This document shows, piece by piece, positions 1 to 6,036 of a stretch of DNA of 7,956 bases. A program made the position numbers and the translations under genes. Position 1 is the first letter of the stretch. Each line of letters starts with the position of its first letter. Source of the DNA: Phycisphaerae bacterium (GTDB lineage Bacteria; Planctomycetota; Phycisphaerae; Sedimentisphaerales; SG8-4); assembly GCA_030613765.1 (NCBI GenBank), contig JAUWLI010000123.1, positions 1 to 7,956 on the forward strand, in the 5' to 3' direction. Under the pieces are notes generated by a model. It did not search any database and was not told where the DNA came from. It was given only the letters and a program-made list of their open reading frames with translations.

Positions 1-489
1 GAGCCCGAGCGTTGGGTCGTCCATTATCAGAAGCTCCGGATTCGGAGCCAGAGCAAGGGCCAGCGAAACCTGCGCACGCTCACCGTTTGAGAAAGATTTT
101 ATCTTTCGCTTTTTTGGCAGGTCGAAGTATTCAATCATATCTGTGAAGAGCTTATCGTCCCACTGCTTCGGGAAAAACGCTCGCTGAAATTTCTCCAGCT
201 CAGTGATACTCATCCAGCGAAACAGTCGATGGCCTTCAGTAACGTAACCAATACGCTGGCGAATCGCGGGAGTTAATGCTACCGAATCACAACCCAGCAG
301 TCTCGATGAGCCTGCTGTCGGTCTTAACAATCCCAGCATTAACTTAATAGCGGTTGTTTTTCCCGCTCCGTTTCTGCCGACAAAGCCGCAGATACAGCCC
401 TGGGGAATCTTCAGATCCAAGTGGTCGACCGCAAGTGTGCTGCCGTAATATTTTGTAAGACCTTCTGTTTCTAAAACTGTCTCAGTCAT
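1..489 (-). CDS. ABC transporter ATP-binding protein (YtrB-like), 3' end beyond window
   Basis: Nucleotide-binding subunit of an ABC transporter; it would power a membrane permease from the cytoplasmic side. The gene starts at the ATG complementary to 487-489 and stays open for 163 codons to the left edge, so its C-terminus is missing. The translation begins MTETVLETEGLTKYYGS. Walker A is GRNGAGKTT (residues 38-46), the Q-loop region reads IGYVTEG (80-86) with Glu in the usual Gln place, the signature is FSNGE (133-137) in place of LSGGQ, and Walker B is LLIMDDP (153-159) with Asp in the place of the catalytic Glu. These variants resemble the ATPases that pair with YtrA-type GntR regulators (family recollection, not searched). 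Its start overlaps the end of the GntR gene by 8 bp (ATGACTGA), which implies co-transcription and translational coupling. The permease gene is expected just outside the window. The substrate is unknown. Confidence 0.93.
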   Translation of the reverse strand, partial: MTETVLETEGLTKYYGSTLAVDHLDLKIPQGCICGFVGRNGAGKTTAIKLMLGLLRPTAGSSRLLGCDSVALTPAIRQRIGYVTEGHRLFRWMSITELEKFQRAFFPKQWDDKLFTDMIEYFDLPKKRKIKSFSNGERAQVSLALALAPNPELLIMDDPTLGL

Positions 490-892
490 TTTTTCTTTCC
501 GTTTGCTTGTTGACGAATTTAGCGAGTCTATCTTTGAACATCTTGATCAAATCCTGTTCCCGGAGACCTAAATTCAGGCCCCGTGTAATAATTGTATCCA
601 TCCTTTCGGTGAGTATGTTGATATCAGCGGCGTCGCTTTTTCGTAGTTTCGGGTCGCTGACATACGTGCCGGAACCGGTTTTAGTGGTAACCAATCCCGC
701 CTGCTCCAAGCGCGTGTATGCCCTGGCAACGGTATTTGGATTAATCACCAGCTCAGCCGCGAGCTTTCTGACCGCCGGAAGCTTATCACCACTTGCCAGC
801 TCACTCTTGGCGATGGCCTCAGAAATCTGCTCAGCAACCTGAACATAAATGGGCTTGCCCGAACCGGATGATATTTGTATCCACAAAGCCAT
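482..892 (-). CDS. GntR family transcriptional regulator, YtrA subfamily
   Basis: A 136-residue DNA-binding repressor. The N-terminal winged helix-turn-helix covers about residues 10-80, with the family pattern PIYVQVAEQI (14-23), the LPAVRKLAAELVINPNTVARAY recognition region (about 38-59) and the wing TKTGSGTYV (70-78). The C-terminal tail is only about 55 residues, which is the short dimerisation tail of the YtrA class and too short for the sugar- or acid-binding domains of FadR or HutC types. YtrA-type genes typically sit first in an operon with an ABC-2 exporter, and that is the case here: the ATPase start lies inside this gene's end. The ribosome site is modest (AAGGGG about 12 nt before the ATG). 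The promoter and a palindrome just upstream suggest that it represses itself and the transporter. The ligand is not predictable from sequence. Confidence 0.95.
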   Translation of the reverse strand: MALWIQISSGSGKPIYVQVAEQISEAIAKSELASGDKLPAVRKLAAELVINPNTVARAYTRLEQAGLVTTKTGSGTYVSDPKLRKSDAADINILTERMDTIITRGLNLGLREQDLIKMFKDRLAKFVNKQTERKND

Positions 893-962
893 GACTGCTG
901 TTTTCCCCTTTTTTATGAAACCATCTATATATTTACTATCGGGATAATTGTACTAATACTCT

Positions 963-979
963 TAATACATTATGTATTA
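963..979. promoter_or_regulatory. Perfect 17-bp palindrome, candidate GntR operator
   Basis: TAATACAT-T-ATGTATTA has two perfect 8-bp arms around one central base. It covers the whole -10 box of the promoter above, so a bound dimer would block RNA polymerase. An additional half-site copy, TAATAC, occurs at 954-959. The position and dyad symmetry fit autorepression by the adjacent YtrA-type regulator; binding itself is inferred. Confidence 0.55.
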
Positions 980-997
980 TTCGCCACACTTTTACAA
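969..997 (-). promoter_or_regulatory. Sigma70-like promoter of the GntR-ABC operon
   Basis: Read on the minus strand, TTGTAA (997-992) is followed after 17 bp by CATAAT (974-969), matching the -35 and -10 consensus at 4/6 and 5/6. Transcription would begin near 962 and leave a leader of about 70 nt before the GntR start at 892. A9 and T7 tracts at 1028-1020 and 1014-1008 lie where an UP element would be. This is inferred from pattern only. Confidence 0.55.
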
Positions 998-1364
998 GTA
1001 GATTTTGAAAAAAAGAGAATTTTTTTTTCGTAGTATGTATTCAACAAAGAAAATCGGCGTTTTTCGGCGTATATTGAGGTTTTTGGTCTTCCGAGGGGCT
1101 TGAATTTGAACGATATTTTATCTGTTTGGCCGGGGATTTTTGTTGTAAACCCCAGTTAGAAAGTAAACATTCCACTTCGTCTTCATACTTCTAACGGGGC
1201 AAGCAGCACGAAAAAGCATTGTGGATTCTTTGATAACACTATTTGCTGTGGCTGTTTGGCAGTCTCTTAACGAATTCGAAAATGATGCAGGCATCAATTG
1301 CAAGGCAAACTGACGAGAGGGAAAGAACCTTCCTTTTCAAAAACATAAATCATTCTCAACGTCC
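998..1364. other. Gene-free AT-rich spacer
   Basis: No convincing gene is present. The stretch contains the A/T tracts upstream of the GntR promoter, a direct repeat CGGCGT at 1055-1060 and 1065-1070, an imperfect hairpin with GGGG (1132-1135) pairing CCCC (1150-1153), and small dyads such as TGATGC-ag-GCATCA (1283-1296). It should hold the end of the transcript from the membrane-protein gene at 1365-1967, but I see no clear stem plus T-run terminator. A 61-codon minus frame at 1118-1303 has no recognisable protein character. Confidence 0.5.
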
Positions 1365-1967
1365 TTATTCACTCACCTCACTTTCTCCTCTTTTAGTATC
1401 TTTTCTCGTACAGATATAATTGATGAAAGCGCCTAAAATATATAATAAAGCACCGACACAAAATAACGTTAAGGCAATGCTGCCAACTGTGCCTTTGCGT
1501 GTTAAATCAAGCACCAGGAACCATGAAATCCCAATGACTAAAAGAACTATACCAAACAACTGAAAAAAATAGCCCAACAGCATACAGATACGTTCTATCT
1601 TGTTCATCTCCTTATAGTGTTTAGTATCTTTGGACTTTCTTATCGCCAGACCAATATGAGGAAAATCAGGTTTGCCTTTGAATCCACCCGCTATCCAACG
1701 CCATGCGGGAATCTGCAAATAGCGGGTAGAAAAATAAATTCTCCAAGTGCCTATGAAAAGTAAGATGACCGCTATAATTAATATTAGCGCAGTTAAACCT
1801 ATCAGTTGAGATGTCTGACTTCCACCATTTTGTTCTACAAAATATACTCCAATAACAGTAATTACCGTCAAAAGAATTAGAAGCAGTATCGGTATAATAA
1901 AAAGAAACAACATAACCCTTGGTTTTTTGCTGTTTTTTTTGTCTTTCGTAGAATCATTTTGTTCCAT
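1365..1967 (-). CDS. Hypothetical four-helix inner-membrane protein
   Basis: A 200-residue protein that I do not recognise. It has a lysine-rich N-terminus (residues 1-17), then four hydrophobic segments at about 18-44, 54-75, 128-153 and 160-186. A basic loop of about 50 residues (76-127) separates helices 2 and 3, and the C-terminus is charged (188-200). By the positive-inside rule both ends and the long loop should face the cytoplasm. The start is supported by a strong ribosome site AGGTGA (1979-1974) six bases before the ATG at 1967. The gene is visibly richer in A and T than the OmpA, ndk and DUF6807 genes to its right, which could mean a different origin, though membrane proteins often look like this. 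It stands alone on the minus strand and no domain or role can be assigned. Confidence 0.8.
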   Translation of the reverse strand: MEQNDSTKDKKNSKKPRVMLFLFIIPILLLILLTVITVIGVYFVEQNGGSQTSQLIGLTALILIIAVILLFIGTWRIYFSTRYLQIPAWRWIAGGFKGKPDFPHIGLAIRKSKDTKHYKEMNKIERICMLLGYFFQLFGIVLLVIGISWFLVLDLTRKGTVGSIALTLFCVGALLYILGAFINYICTRKDTKRGESEVSE

Positions 1968-2007
1968 TTTTTCTCACCTACACCTGATATTCACCATCAG
2001 GGCATCA

Positions 2008-2013
2008 ATTATA
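2008..2013 (-). promoter_or_regulatory. Possible -10 box for the membrane-protein gene
   Basis: A perfect TATAAT read on the minus strand lies about 40 bp upstream of the start at 1967. No good -35 hexamer sits 16-18 bp further up, so only the -10 is supported. A small dyad CCTGAT/ATCAGG (1983-1988 and 1996-2001) falls in the resulting leader, just before the ribosome site. Confidence 0.3.
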
Positions 2014-2128
2014 CATCATTAGCTTTTAGCCGCTCGTTAAATTAGCCGTTTGCATTTAGTCTCTGCAATTACGTTCCGGTTTCTTTCCAAAGTTGCAGGA
2101 ACAGAATAGCATAAAAGAATTGAAAAGG

Positions 2129-2153
2129 GAAAGAAAAAGTGCTTTATAAGCAC
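2129..2153 (-). terminator. Terminator-like hairpin with T-run on minus strand
   Basis: GTGCTT (2139-2144) pairs perfectly with AAGCAC (2148-2153) around a 3-nt loop. On the minus strand the stem is followed directly by TTTTTCTTT (2138-2130), which is the layout of a Rho-independent terminator, although the stem is short. No minus-strand gene lies upstream of it inside the spacer, so its purpose is unclear. Confidence 0.35.
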
Positions 2154-2162
2154 ATAAATAGC

Positions 2163-2195
2163 TGGGTCCCTGCCTAATGCATGCAGGGATTCCCA
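2163..2195. repeat. Two-part inverted repeat (REP-like)
   Basis: An inner pair CCCTGC (2168-2173) and GCAGGG (2183-2188) is enclosed by an outer pair TGGG (2163-2166) and CCCA (2192-2195), separated by 1- and 3-nt bulges. The loop includes ATGCAT. It has no T-run, so it is not a standard terminator. Its form resembles dispersed palindromic repeats, but only one copy was seen in this window. Confidence 0.4.
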
Positions 2196-2320
2196 AGGAT
2201 CTGTCAAAAAAGTAAAAAAGAGAAAAGTCCGAGAAACTATCGGTCTTTTTCCTGCTTTTGGGTGTTTTTTGCCGGTTATATAGGCTGTGGGAAAGATGGC
2301 AATATTTTGTAAGTTTATTC

Positions 2321-2348
2321 TTGACGGACAAAGGCAAATAGGTTTATT
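2321..2348 (+). promoter_or_regulatory. Candidate promoter of the OmpA lipoprotein-ndk pair
   Basis: TTGACG (2321-2326, 5/6 match to the -35 consensus) is followed after 16 bp by TTTATT (2343-2348, 4/6 match to -10). Transcription would start near 2355, leaving a leader of about 120 nt that includes the AGCT-rich hairpin. An alternative -10-like TATTAT occurs at 2419-2424 but lacks a -35. Confidence 0.3.
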
Positions 2349-2379
2349 TATGTGTATGGGTGGTGAAGGATGTTGTAGA

Positions 2380-2402
2380 AGCTGTCGAGCTATAACAGCT
2401 CG
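2380..2402 (+). promoter_or_regulatory. Overlapping inverted repeats in the OmpA gene leader
   Basis: AGCTGT (2380-2385) pairs with ACAGCT (2395-2400), and the nested, mutually exclusive CGAGCT (2386-2391) pairs with AGCTCG (2397-2402). The two structures share the right arm, so only one can form at a time in RNA. A further AGCT lies at 2412-2415. It could be a leader switch or an operator; no known riboswitch class was recognised. Confidence 0.35.
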
Positions 2403-2473
2403 TAAATAAAGAGCTTTGTATTATAAGGATGTTCAGAGTGGTTTTTGTCTTATAGTCTCATGGAAAGGATTGA

Positions 2474-3241
2474 ATGATGCGAACAGTAAAACTTTCGGTG
2501 TTTATCATTGTATGTGCCTGTATCGTGCCGTTAGCGGGGTGTGGAGGTGAGCAGGATCTTAGAATGCGAAACGCCTCACTGAACAAGAGAAAAGCGGACC
2601 TTGAGAGTCAGGTGCAGGCCATGACGTTGGAACTTCAACAATTAAAAAGACAGCTTTCTGACGCTACATCACTGACCGATATCGACAAAGCTGCGCTGGA
2701 GCAAAAGATTGCCGCACTTGAAATACACCTTGGTAAAAGGGACGAGTTGATAGCGAGGATGCGTGAGCAGTGCCTTGGCGGAATGGCTCTTCCGCCCGAG
2801 CTGAGCACTATGCTGGAGGAGTTTGCCGAGAAGGAGGACATGGTTACCTTCGACGCCGAAAAGGGTATAGTAAAATTCAAGAGCGATTTGCTTTTCAAAA
2901 GCGGCAGCGATGTCGTATTGCCGGCGGCGGCGCAAGCGGTTAAGGCACTGTGCACAATATTGAATACCAAAGAAGCCGCAGAACTTGATATTATAATTGC
3001 CGGTCATACCGATGATCAGCCAATTCGCTTTGCCCGGGCCAACCATCCGACCAACTGGCACCTTTCAGTCCACAGGGCCATATCAGTGCTGAATATAATG
3101 TCGTCGAACAGTGTTTCCCAGAAGCGAATGAGTGTGCGGGGCTTTGGTGAGCTGCGGCCGTTTGTACCGAATGATCCCGGCAACAAAGGTAATCCACAAA
3201 ACAGACGGGTCGAGATTTACATTGTCCCCAAGGGGATGTGA
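2474..3241 (+). CDS. OmpA/MotB-domain peptidoglycan-associated lipoprotein
   Basis: A 255-residue outer-envelope lipoprotein expected to tie a membrane to the cell wall. The N-terminus is a lipoprotein signal: basic start, hydrophobic stretch (7-20) and lipobox LAGC ending at Cys23. Residues about 30-100 are charged heptad-like sequence (for example LESQVQAMTLELQQLKRQL) and probably a coiled coil. The OmpA-like domain covers about 125-252, with GHTDDQP (177-183), WHLSVHRA (195-202), RGFGE (222-226) and NRRVEI (243-248). Asp180 and Arg201 match the residues that hold diaminopimelate in OmpA. The W-x-L-S-x-x-R-A pattern is closest to MotB-type domains, but no membrane anchor helix other than the signal is present, so this is not a flagellar stator. 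Two ATGs are adjacent (2474 and 2477); AAAGGA (2464-2469) is better spaced for the second. ndk follows after 45 bp, probably on the same transcript. Confidence 0.93.
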   Translation: MMRTVKLSVFIIVCACIVPLAGCGGEQDLRMRNASLNKRKADLESQVQAMTLELQQLKRQLSDATSLTDIDKAALEQKIAALEIHLGKRDELIARMREQCLGGMALPPELSTMLEEFAEKEDMVTFDAEKGIVKFKSDLLFKSGSDVVLPAAAQAVKALCTILNTKEAAELDIIIAGHTDDQPIRFARANHPTNWHLSVHRAISVLNIMSSNSVSQKRMSVRGFGELRPFVPNDPGNKGNPQNRRVEIYIVPKGM

Positions 3242-3286
3242 TATTTTTTGAATAGAGAATCGTACCAGGGTCCGTAACAAACAAGA

Positions 3287-3748
3287 ATGTCAGAGCGTAC
3301 ATTAGTAATTATCAAGCCGGACTGTATCCAGCGGCATCTGGCCGGCGAAGTAATCGGGCGATTCGAAAAAAAAGGCCTGAAGCTCGTTGCTGCAAAGTTT
3401 ATACAAATCTCTGAAGAGCCGGCCCGTCAGCTATATGATGTTCATCGGGGGAAACCATTTTTTGAAGGTTTAGTAAAATTTCTGTCTTCTGCACCCGTGC
3501 TTGTTATGGTCTGGGAAGCTGAGGGTGTTATAGATATGGTGCGCAAGATGATGGGGGCAACTTTCGGCTGCGATGCCGAGCCGGGCACTATTCGAGGAGA
3601 CTTTGGCTGTTCGAAAGGATACAACCTCGTTCACGGCTCCGATAGTGCAGAATCGGCGGAGCAGGAAATCATGCTTTTTTTCCGGCCCAGTGAAATCGTC
3701 GATTACAAATTGACTGACGAGGACTGGCTTTACGGCAAAAACGATTAA
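3287..3748 (+). CDS. ndk: Nucleoside diphosphate kinase
   Basis: A cytoplasmic enzyme that moves the gamma-phosphate from ATP to other nucleoside diphosphates through a phospho-histidine, keeping NTP and dNTP pools balanced. The 153 residues are close to the usual 135-155. It opens with ERTLVIIKPD (Lys10 binds phosphate), has KPFFEGLVKF (56-65), the GTIRGDFG segment (100-107, Arg103) and the active-site motif NLVHGSDS (113-120) with catalytic His116. Arg86 and Thr92 fill the other nucleotide-contact places. The SKGYN stretch before the active site differs slightly from the Escherichia coli form but is within the family. There is no good ribosome site at normal distance; the nearest G-rich run, AGGG (3267-3270), is 16 bases before the ATG. 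Translation may depend on ribosomes arriving from the lipoprotein gene. A functional link to that neighbour is not obvious. Confidence 0.98.
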   Translation: MSERTLVIIKPDCIQRHLAGEVIGRFEKKGLKLVAAKFIQISEEPARQLYDVHRGKPFFEGLVKFLSSAPVLVMVWEAEGVIDMVRKMMGATFGCDAEPGTIRGDFGCSKGYNLVHGSDSAESAEQEIMLFFRPSEIVDYKLTDEDWLYGKND

Positions 3749-3756
3749 TCCGAAAA

Positions 3757-3766
3757 GGATCGATCC
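3757..3766. repeat. 10-bp perfect palindrome after ndk
   Basis: GGATCGATCC reads the same on both strands and lies 9 bp after the ndk stop codon. There is no loop or T-run, so it does not look like a terminator; it may be chance or a protein site. Confidence 0.3.
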
Positions 3767-3808
3767 CCGCTCGAAAACCTGCTGAGAACAAAGTCTAAAA
3801 TAAGCAGA

Positions 3809-3823
3809 AATCCAGCCTGGATT
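3809..3823. repeat. 15-bp palindrome AATCCAG-c-CTGGATT
   Basis: Two perfect 7-bp arms surround one central base. It is too tight to fold as an ordinary RNA hairpin, so a dimeric protein site is the more natural reading. It lies about 100 bp upstream of the candidate promoter of the DUF6807 operon. Confidence 0.35.
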
Positions 3824-3923
3824 ACACGGAGAGTGAATAATGTTTAGCAGAGGGGGGATGCTTCGGCTGGGTTCAGGGGGATTTTGAGCATTTGCTGCTG
3901 ATCCATGGCTTTCCGGGCATTTC

Positions 3924-3951
3924 TTGAGATGAAGATTTGAGACGAGATAAT
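3924..3951 (+). promoter_or_regulatory. Candidate promoter of the DUF6807-dehydrogenase operon
   Basis: TTGAGA (3924-3929) and GATAAT (3946-3951) are 16 bp apart and match the sigma70 consensus at 4/6 and 5/6. A start near 3958 would leave about 180 nt of leader. Other -10-like boxes (TATAAA at 4012-4017 and 4075-4080) lie closer but lack a convincing -35. Confidence 0.35.
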
Positions 3952-4136
3952 ACTTGAAAAATCCTGACAATGTTATTAGCATGTATGGTTCCGCTTATGG
4001 AAAAGTCCACATATAAAAATGGCAAAGATAGGTCGAGGAAGGCTAATCACAAAGTGCATACAATCCACAGAAACTATAAACTCATCAGGCCCATGAAGGA
4101 AATTGGATGAAGGTGAATCAATTAGGAGAAGGAAAA

Positions 4137-5996
4137 ATGGAAAATCGCAAATCGGTGTTGATTGTTTCGGTGTTTATTTTGGTTTTGTTTGCTGCGTTAA
4201 CGAATCAATTGTTTGCAGAGGCTGAACCGTTGGCGACAATCACCGTTGAAGCGGGAAATCATACGCGAATCGACACGCCCATATCTATTTCGCTTGACGG
4301 AATACCAATGGGACGTATGACGGGTGCAATACTTTTGGCGGAAGTTAAGTCTTTGGGGACGATGCCGGGTGCTGCACAGATTGAACCGGGCAATCCGCCA
4401 CGGTTGTGGTGGATACTTTCGGGCACGACTCCGGCCGGGAGCAAGCGTGTTTTTCAATTGTTCAAGAGCCCGGTTGTGAAGCGTCCTGCGATTGAGGTGA
4501 CAAAGGATGATTCGGTTCTGCAGATTCGACAAGGGGACACGAAGGTTTTGCAATATAACCACGCGCCAGTTCCGCCGCCGGAGGGTAAGAACCCGCTTTA
4601 TACTCGCAGCGGATTTATTCATCCCTTATGGTCACCGACGGGGGATGTGCTGACGGGTATTCATCCACCCGACCATATTCATCACGTGGGGATATGGATG
4701 CCGTGGACGAAGACAAAATTCGAAGGCAAGGATTTGGATTTCTGGAATCTCGCCGGCGGCCAGGGGACGGTCCGGTTTGTAAAGTTTCTATCGACGACAA
4801 GCGGGCCTGTTTACGGGGGCTTCAAGGCAGAGATGGAGCATGTTGCTTTGAAAACGGCCGATGGTGAAAAAGTTGTGCTCAGGGAAGAAAGGGATGTTCG
4901 AGTATACAACATCGGCGGGCCGAAGAAAGGGTACTGGCTGTGGGACTTCGTATCGAGGCAGCGATGTGTTGCGGACAGTCCGCTTTACCAGGTCAAGTAT
5001 CGCTATGGTGGATTTGGATTTAGAGCTGCCGCCGGATGGGAAGGCAAAAACTCGATGTATCTTACGAGCGAGGGCAAGACTCGAAAGGATGGTCATGCGA
5101 CGCGGGCACGATGGTGTGAAGCGGGTGGAGCGATAAATGGAAAATGGGCGGGGATTACATTTATGAGCCATCCTCAGAATTTCCAGCATCCTGAACCGAT
5201 GCGTATCTGGCCGCCGGGAATGAAACATGTTTTCTTCAATTGGGCTCCTTCGCAGGCAACTGACTGGGTAATGGAGCCGGGCAAAGACCATGTTTTCCGC
5301 TATAGGCAGTATGTTCACGAAGGCAAAGTCAAGGTTGCCGATGCCGAGCGTATGTGGCGTGATTTCGCAGAGCCGCCAAAAGTTAAACTGGAAAAGATAT
5401 CGAAAGCCAAAGAAATAGTTCTATTCGACGGCACGAATTTTTCACACTGGACCGAGCAGAACGGCAAGCCGGTTCGCTGGGAAATTATCGGTGATGCGAT
5501 GAAGATTGTTCCAAAAACGGGCAGCATTATAACAAAACGGGACTACAAGGACTTCAAATTGCACATTGAATTCAAGCTTCCGCAATTGCCGCCGAATGTC
5601 AGAGGGCAGGGACGTGGGAATAGCGGTGTTTATATACAGCGTCGCTATGAGATCCAGATTCTGGATTCTTACGGTGAGCCTCCGACGAAAAATGGAGGCG
5701 GATCGATCTATAAGTTCAAGGAACCGGACACAAATGCCTGCAAGAAGCCGGGCGAATGGCAAAGCTACGATATTACTTTCCACGCTGCGCGCTTCGAGGG
5801 TCAAGGCAACAATGCCAAAAAGGTGAAAGACGCGCGTATCACGTTATTGTACAACGGGGTGCCGGTTCATGATGATGAGGACGTACCGAACAAGACCGGC
5901 GCGGGTCAGAAGGAAGGGCCTGAGCCCGGTCCCATTCTGCTTCAGGACCACGGCAACGAAGTGTGGTTTCGCAATATCCGAATAGTGCCGCTTTGA
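4137..5996 (+). CDS. Exported DUF6807 (PmoA-like) / DUF1080 fusion, putative 3-keto-glycoside-processing protein
   Basis: From the chosen start this is 619 residues; an in-frame ATG at 4107 would add ten. I prefer 4137 because AGGAG (4124-4128) sits 8 bases before it and the product then begins directly with a signal peptide (MENRKSVLIVSVFILVLF, cleavage near FAEA). Residues below are counted from the longer form. After an N-terminal module with RLWWIL (99-104), the DUF6807 domain (named 'methane oxygenase PmoA' in Pfam, but unlike the real membrane subunit) covers about 130-420, with HPLWSPTGDVLT (172-183) and the His cluster PPDHIHHVGIW (187-197). The C-terminal DUF1080 / 3-keto-disaccharide hydrolase domain (about 436-628) shows IVLFDGTNFSHW, RGNSGVY (503-509) and EIQILD (515-520). 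DUF1080 members elsewhere cleave 3-keto-glycosides. The adjacent dehydrogenase could supply such a substrate. The role of DUF6807 is unknown. Confidence 0.88.
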   Translation: MENRKSVLIVSVFILVLFAALTNQLFAEAEPLATITVEAGNHTRIDTPISISLDGIPMGRMTGAILLAEVKSLGTMPGAAQIEPGNPPRLWWILSGTTPAGSKRVFQLFKSPVVKRPAIEVTKDDSVLQIRQGDTKVLQYNHAPVPPPEGKNPLYTRSGFIHPLWSPTGDVLTGIHPPDHIHHVGIWMPWTKTKFEGKDLDFWNLAGGQGTVRFVKFLSTTSGPVYGGFKAEMEHVALKTADGEKVVLREERDVRVYNIGGPKKGYWLWDFVSRQRCVADSPLYQVKYRYGGFGFRAAAGWEGKNSMYLTSEGKTRKDGHATRARWCEAGGAINGKWAGITFMSHPQNFQHPEPMRIWPPGMKHVFFNWAPSQATDWVMEPGKDHVFRYRQYVHEGKVKVADAERMWRDFAEPPKVKLEKISKAKEIVLFDGTNFSHWTEQNGKPVRWEIIGDAMKIVPKTGSIITKRDYKDFKLHIEFKLPQLPPNVRGQGRGNSGVYIQRRYEIQILDSYGEPPTKNGGGSIYKFKEPDTNACKKPGEWQSYDITFHAARFEGQGNNAKKVKDARITLLYNGVPVHDDEDVPNKTGAGQKEGPEPGPILLQDHGNEVWFRNIRIVPL

Positions 5997-6036
5997 TGCG
6001 GAGAAAATAATACATTAAGACAAATGAAGGAAAACC

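Larger units (their letters stand above)
1968..2473. other. 506-bp divergent intergenic region rich in inverted repeats
   Basis: This spacer separates the minus-strand membrane-protein gene from the plus-strand OmpA lipoprotein gene, so it must hold both promoters. It also contains several inverted repeats described separately. A 93-codon minus frame at 2056-2337 was judged non-coding because its translation shows no domain, no hydrophobic or charge pattern and crosses the inverted repeats. No tRNA or known riboswitch was recognised. Confidence 0.5.
3749..4136. other. Gene-free region between ndk and the DUF6807 operon
   Basis: No convincing gene is seen. The stretch carries two short perfect palindromes, a candidate promoter, and G-rich sequence around 3850-3885. 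A clear Rho-independent terminator after ndk is not visible. Near the right end, a five-codon frame ATG-AAG-GAA-ATT-GGA-TGA (4093-4110) overlaps an ATG at 4107 that is in frame with the next gene. This could be a tiny upstream frame or chance. Confidence 0.5.

Noticed and set aside
507..842. 111-codon plus-strand frame opposite the GntR gene
   Set aside because: It lies entirely antisense to a well-supported regulator and has no domain.
1055..1070. Direct repeat CGGCGT around a T-run as a possible terminator
   Set aside because: The copies are direct rather than inverted, so no stem forms.
1132..1153. GGGG/CCCC hairpin as terminator for the 1365-1967 gene
   Set aside because: It is more than 200 bp past the stop codon, has a bulged stem and no T-run on the minus strand.
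1118..1303. 61-codon minus-strand frame in the spacer right of the GntR gene
   Set aside because: No ribosome site, no domain or membrane pattern, and it spans short inverted repeats; length is within chance.
2227..2248. CCGA/TCGG stem followed by T-rich sequence on the plus strand as terminator
   Set aside because: The stem is only four pairs and no plus-strand gene precedes it.
2056..2337. 93-codon minus-strand frame in the divergent spacer
   Set aside because: The composition looks like translated AT-rich spacer with scattered Cys and Phe; it crosses hairpins and has no recognisable homology or good start.
3844..3906. 20-codon minus-strand frame (MDQQQMLKIPLNPAEASPLC) between ndk and the DUF6807 gene
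   Set aside because: The peptide looks protein-like and has GGAAAG upstream, but it is too short to support without conservation data.
3470..3982. 170-codon minus-strand frame opposite ndk
   Set aside because: Most of it is antisense to the certain ndk gene and shows no domain; treated as a shadow.
4137..5996. Reading the DUF6807 protein as a true methane monooxygenase subunit
   Set aside because: It has only a signal peptide and no set of membrane helices, and is fused to a sugar-cleaving domain; the Pfam name is misleading.
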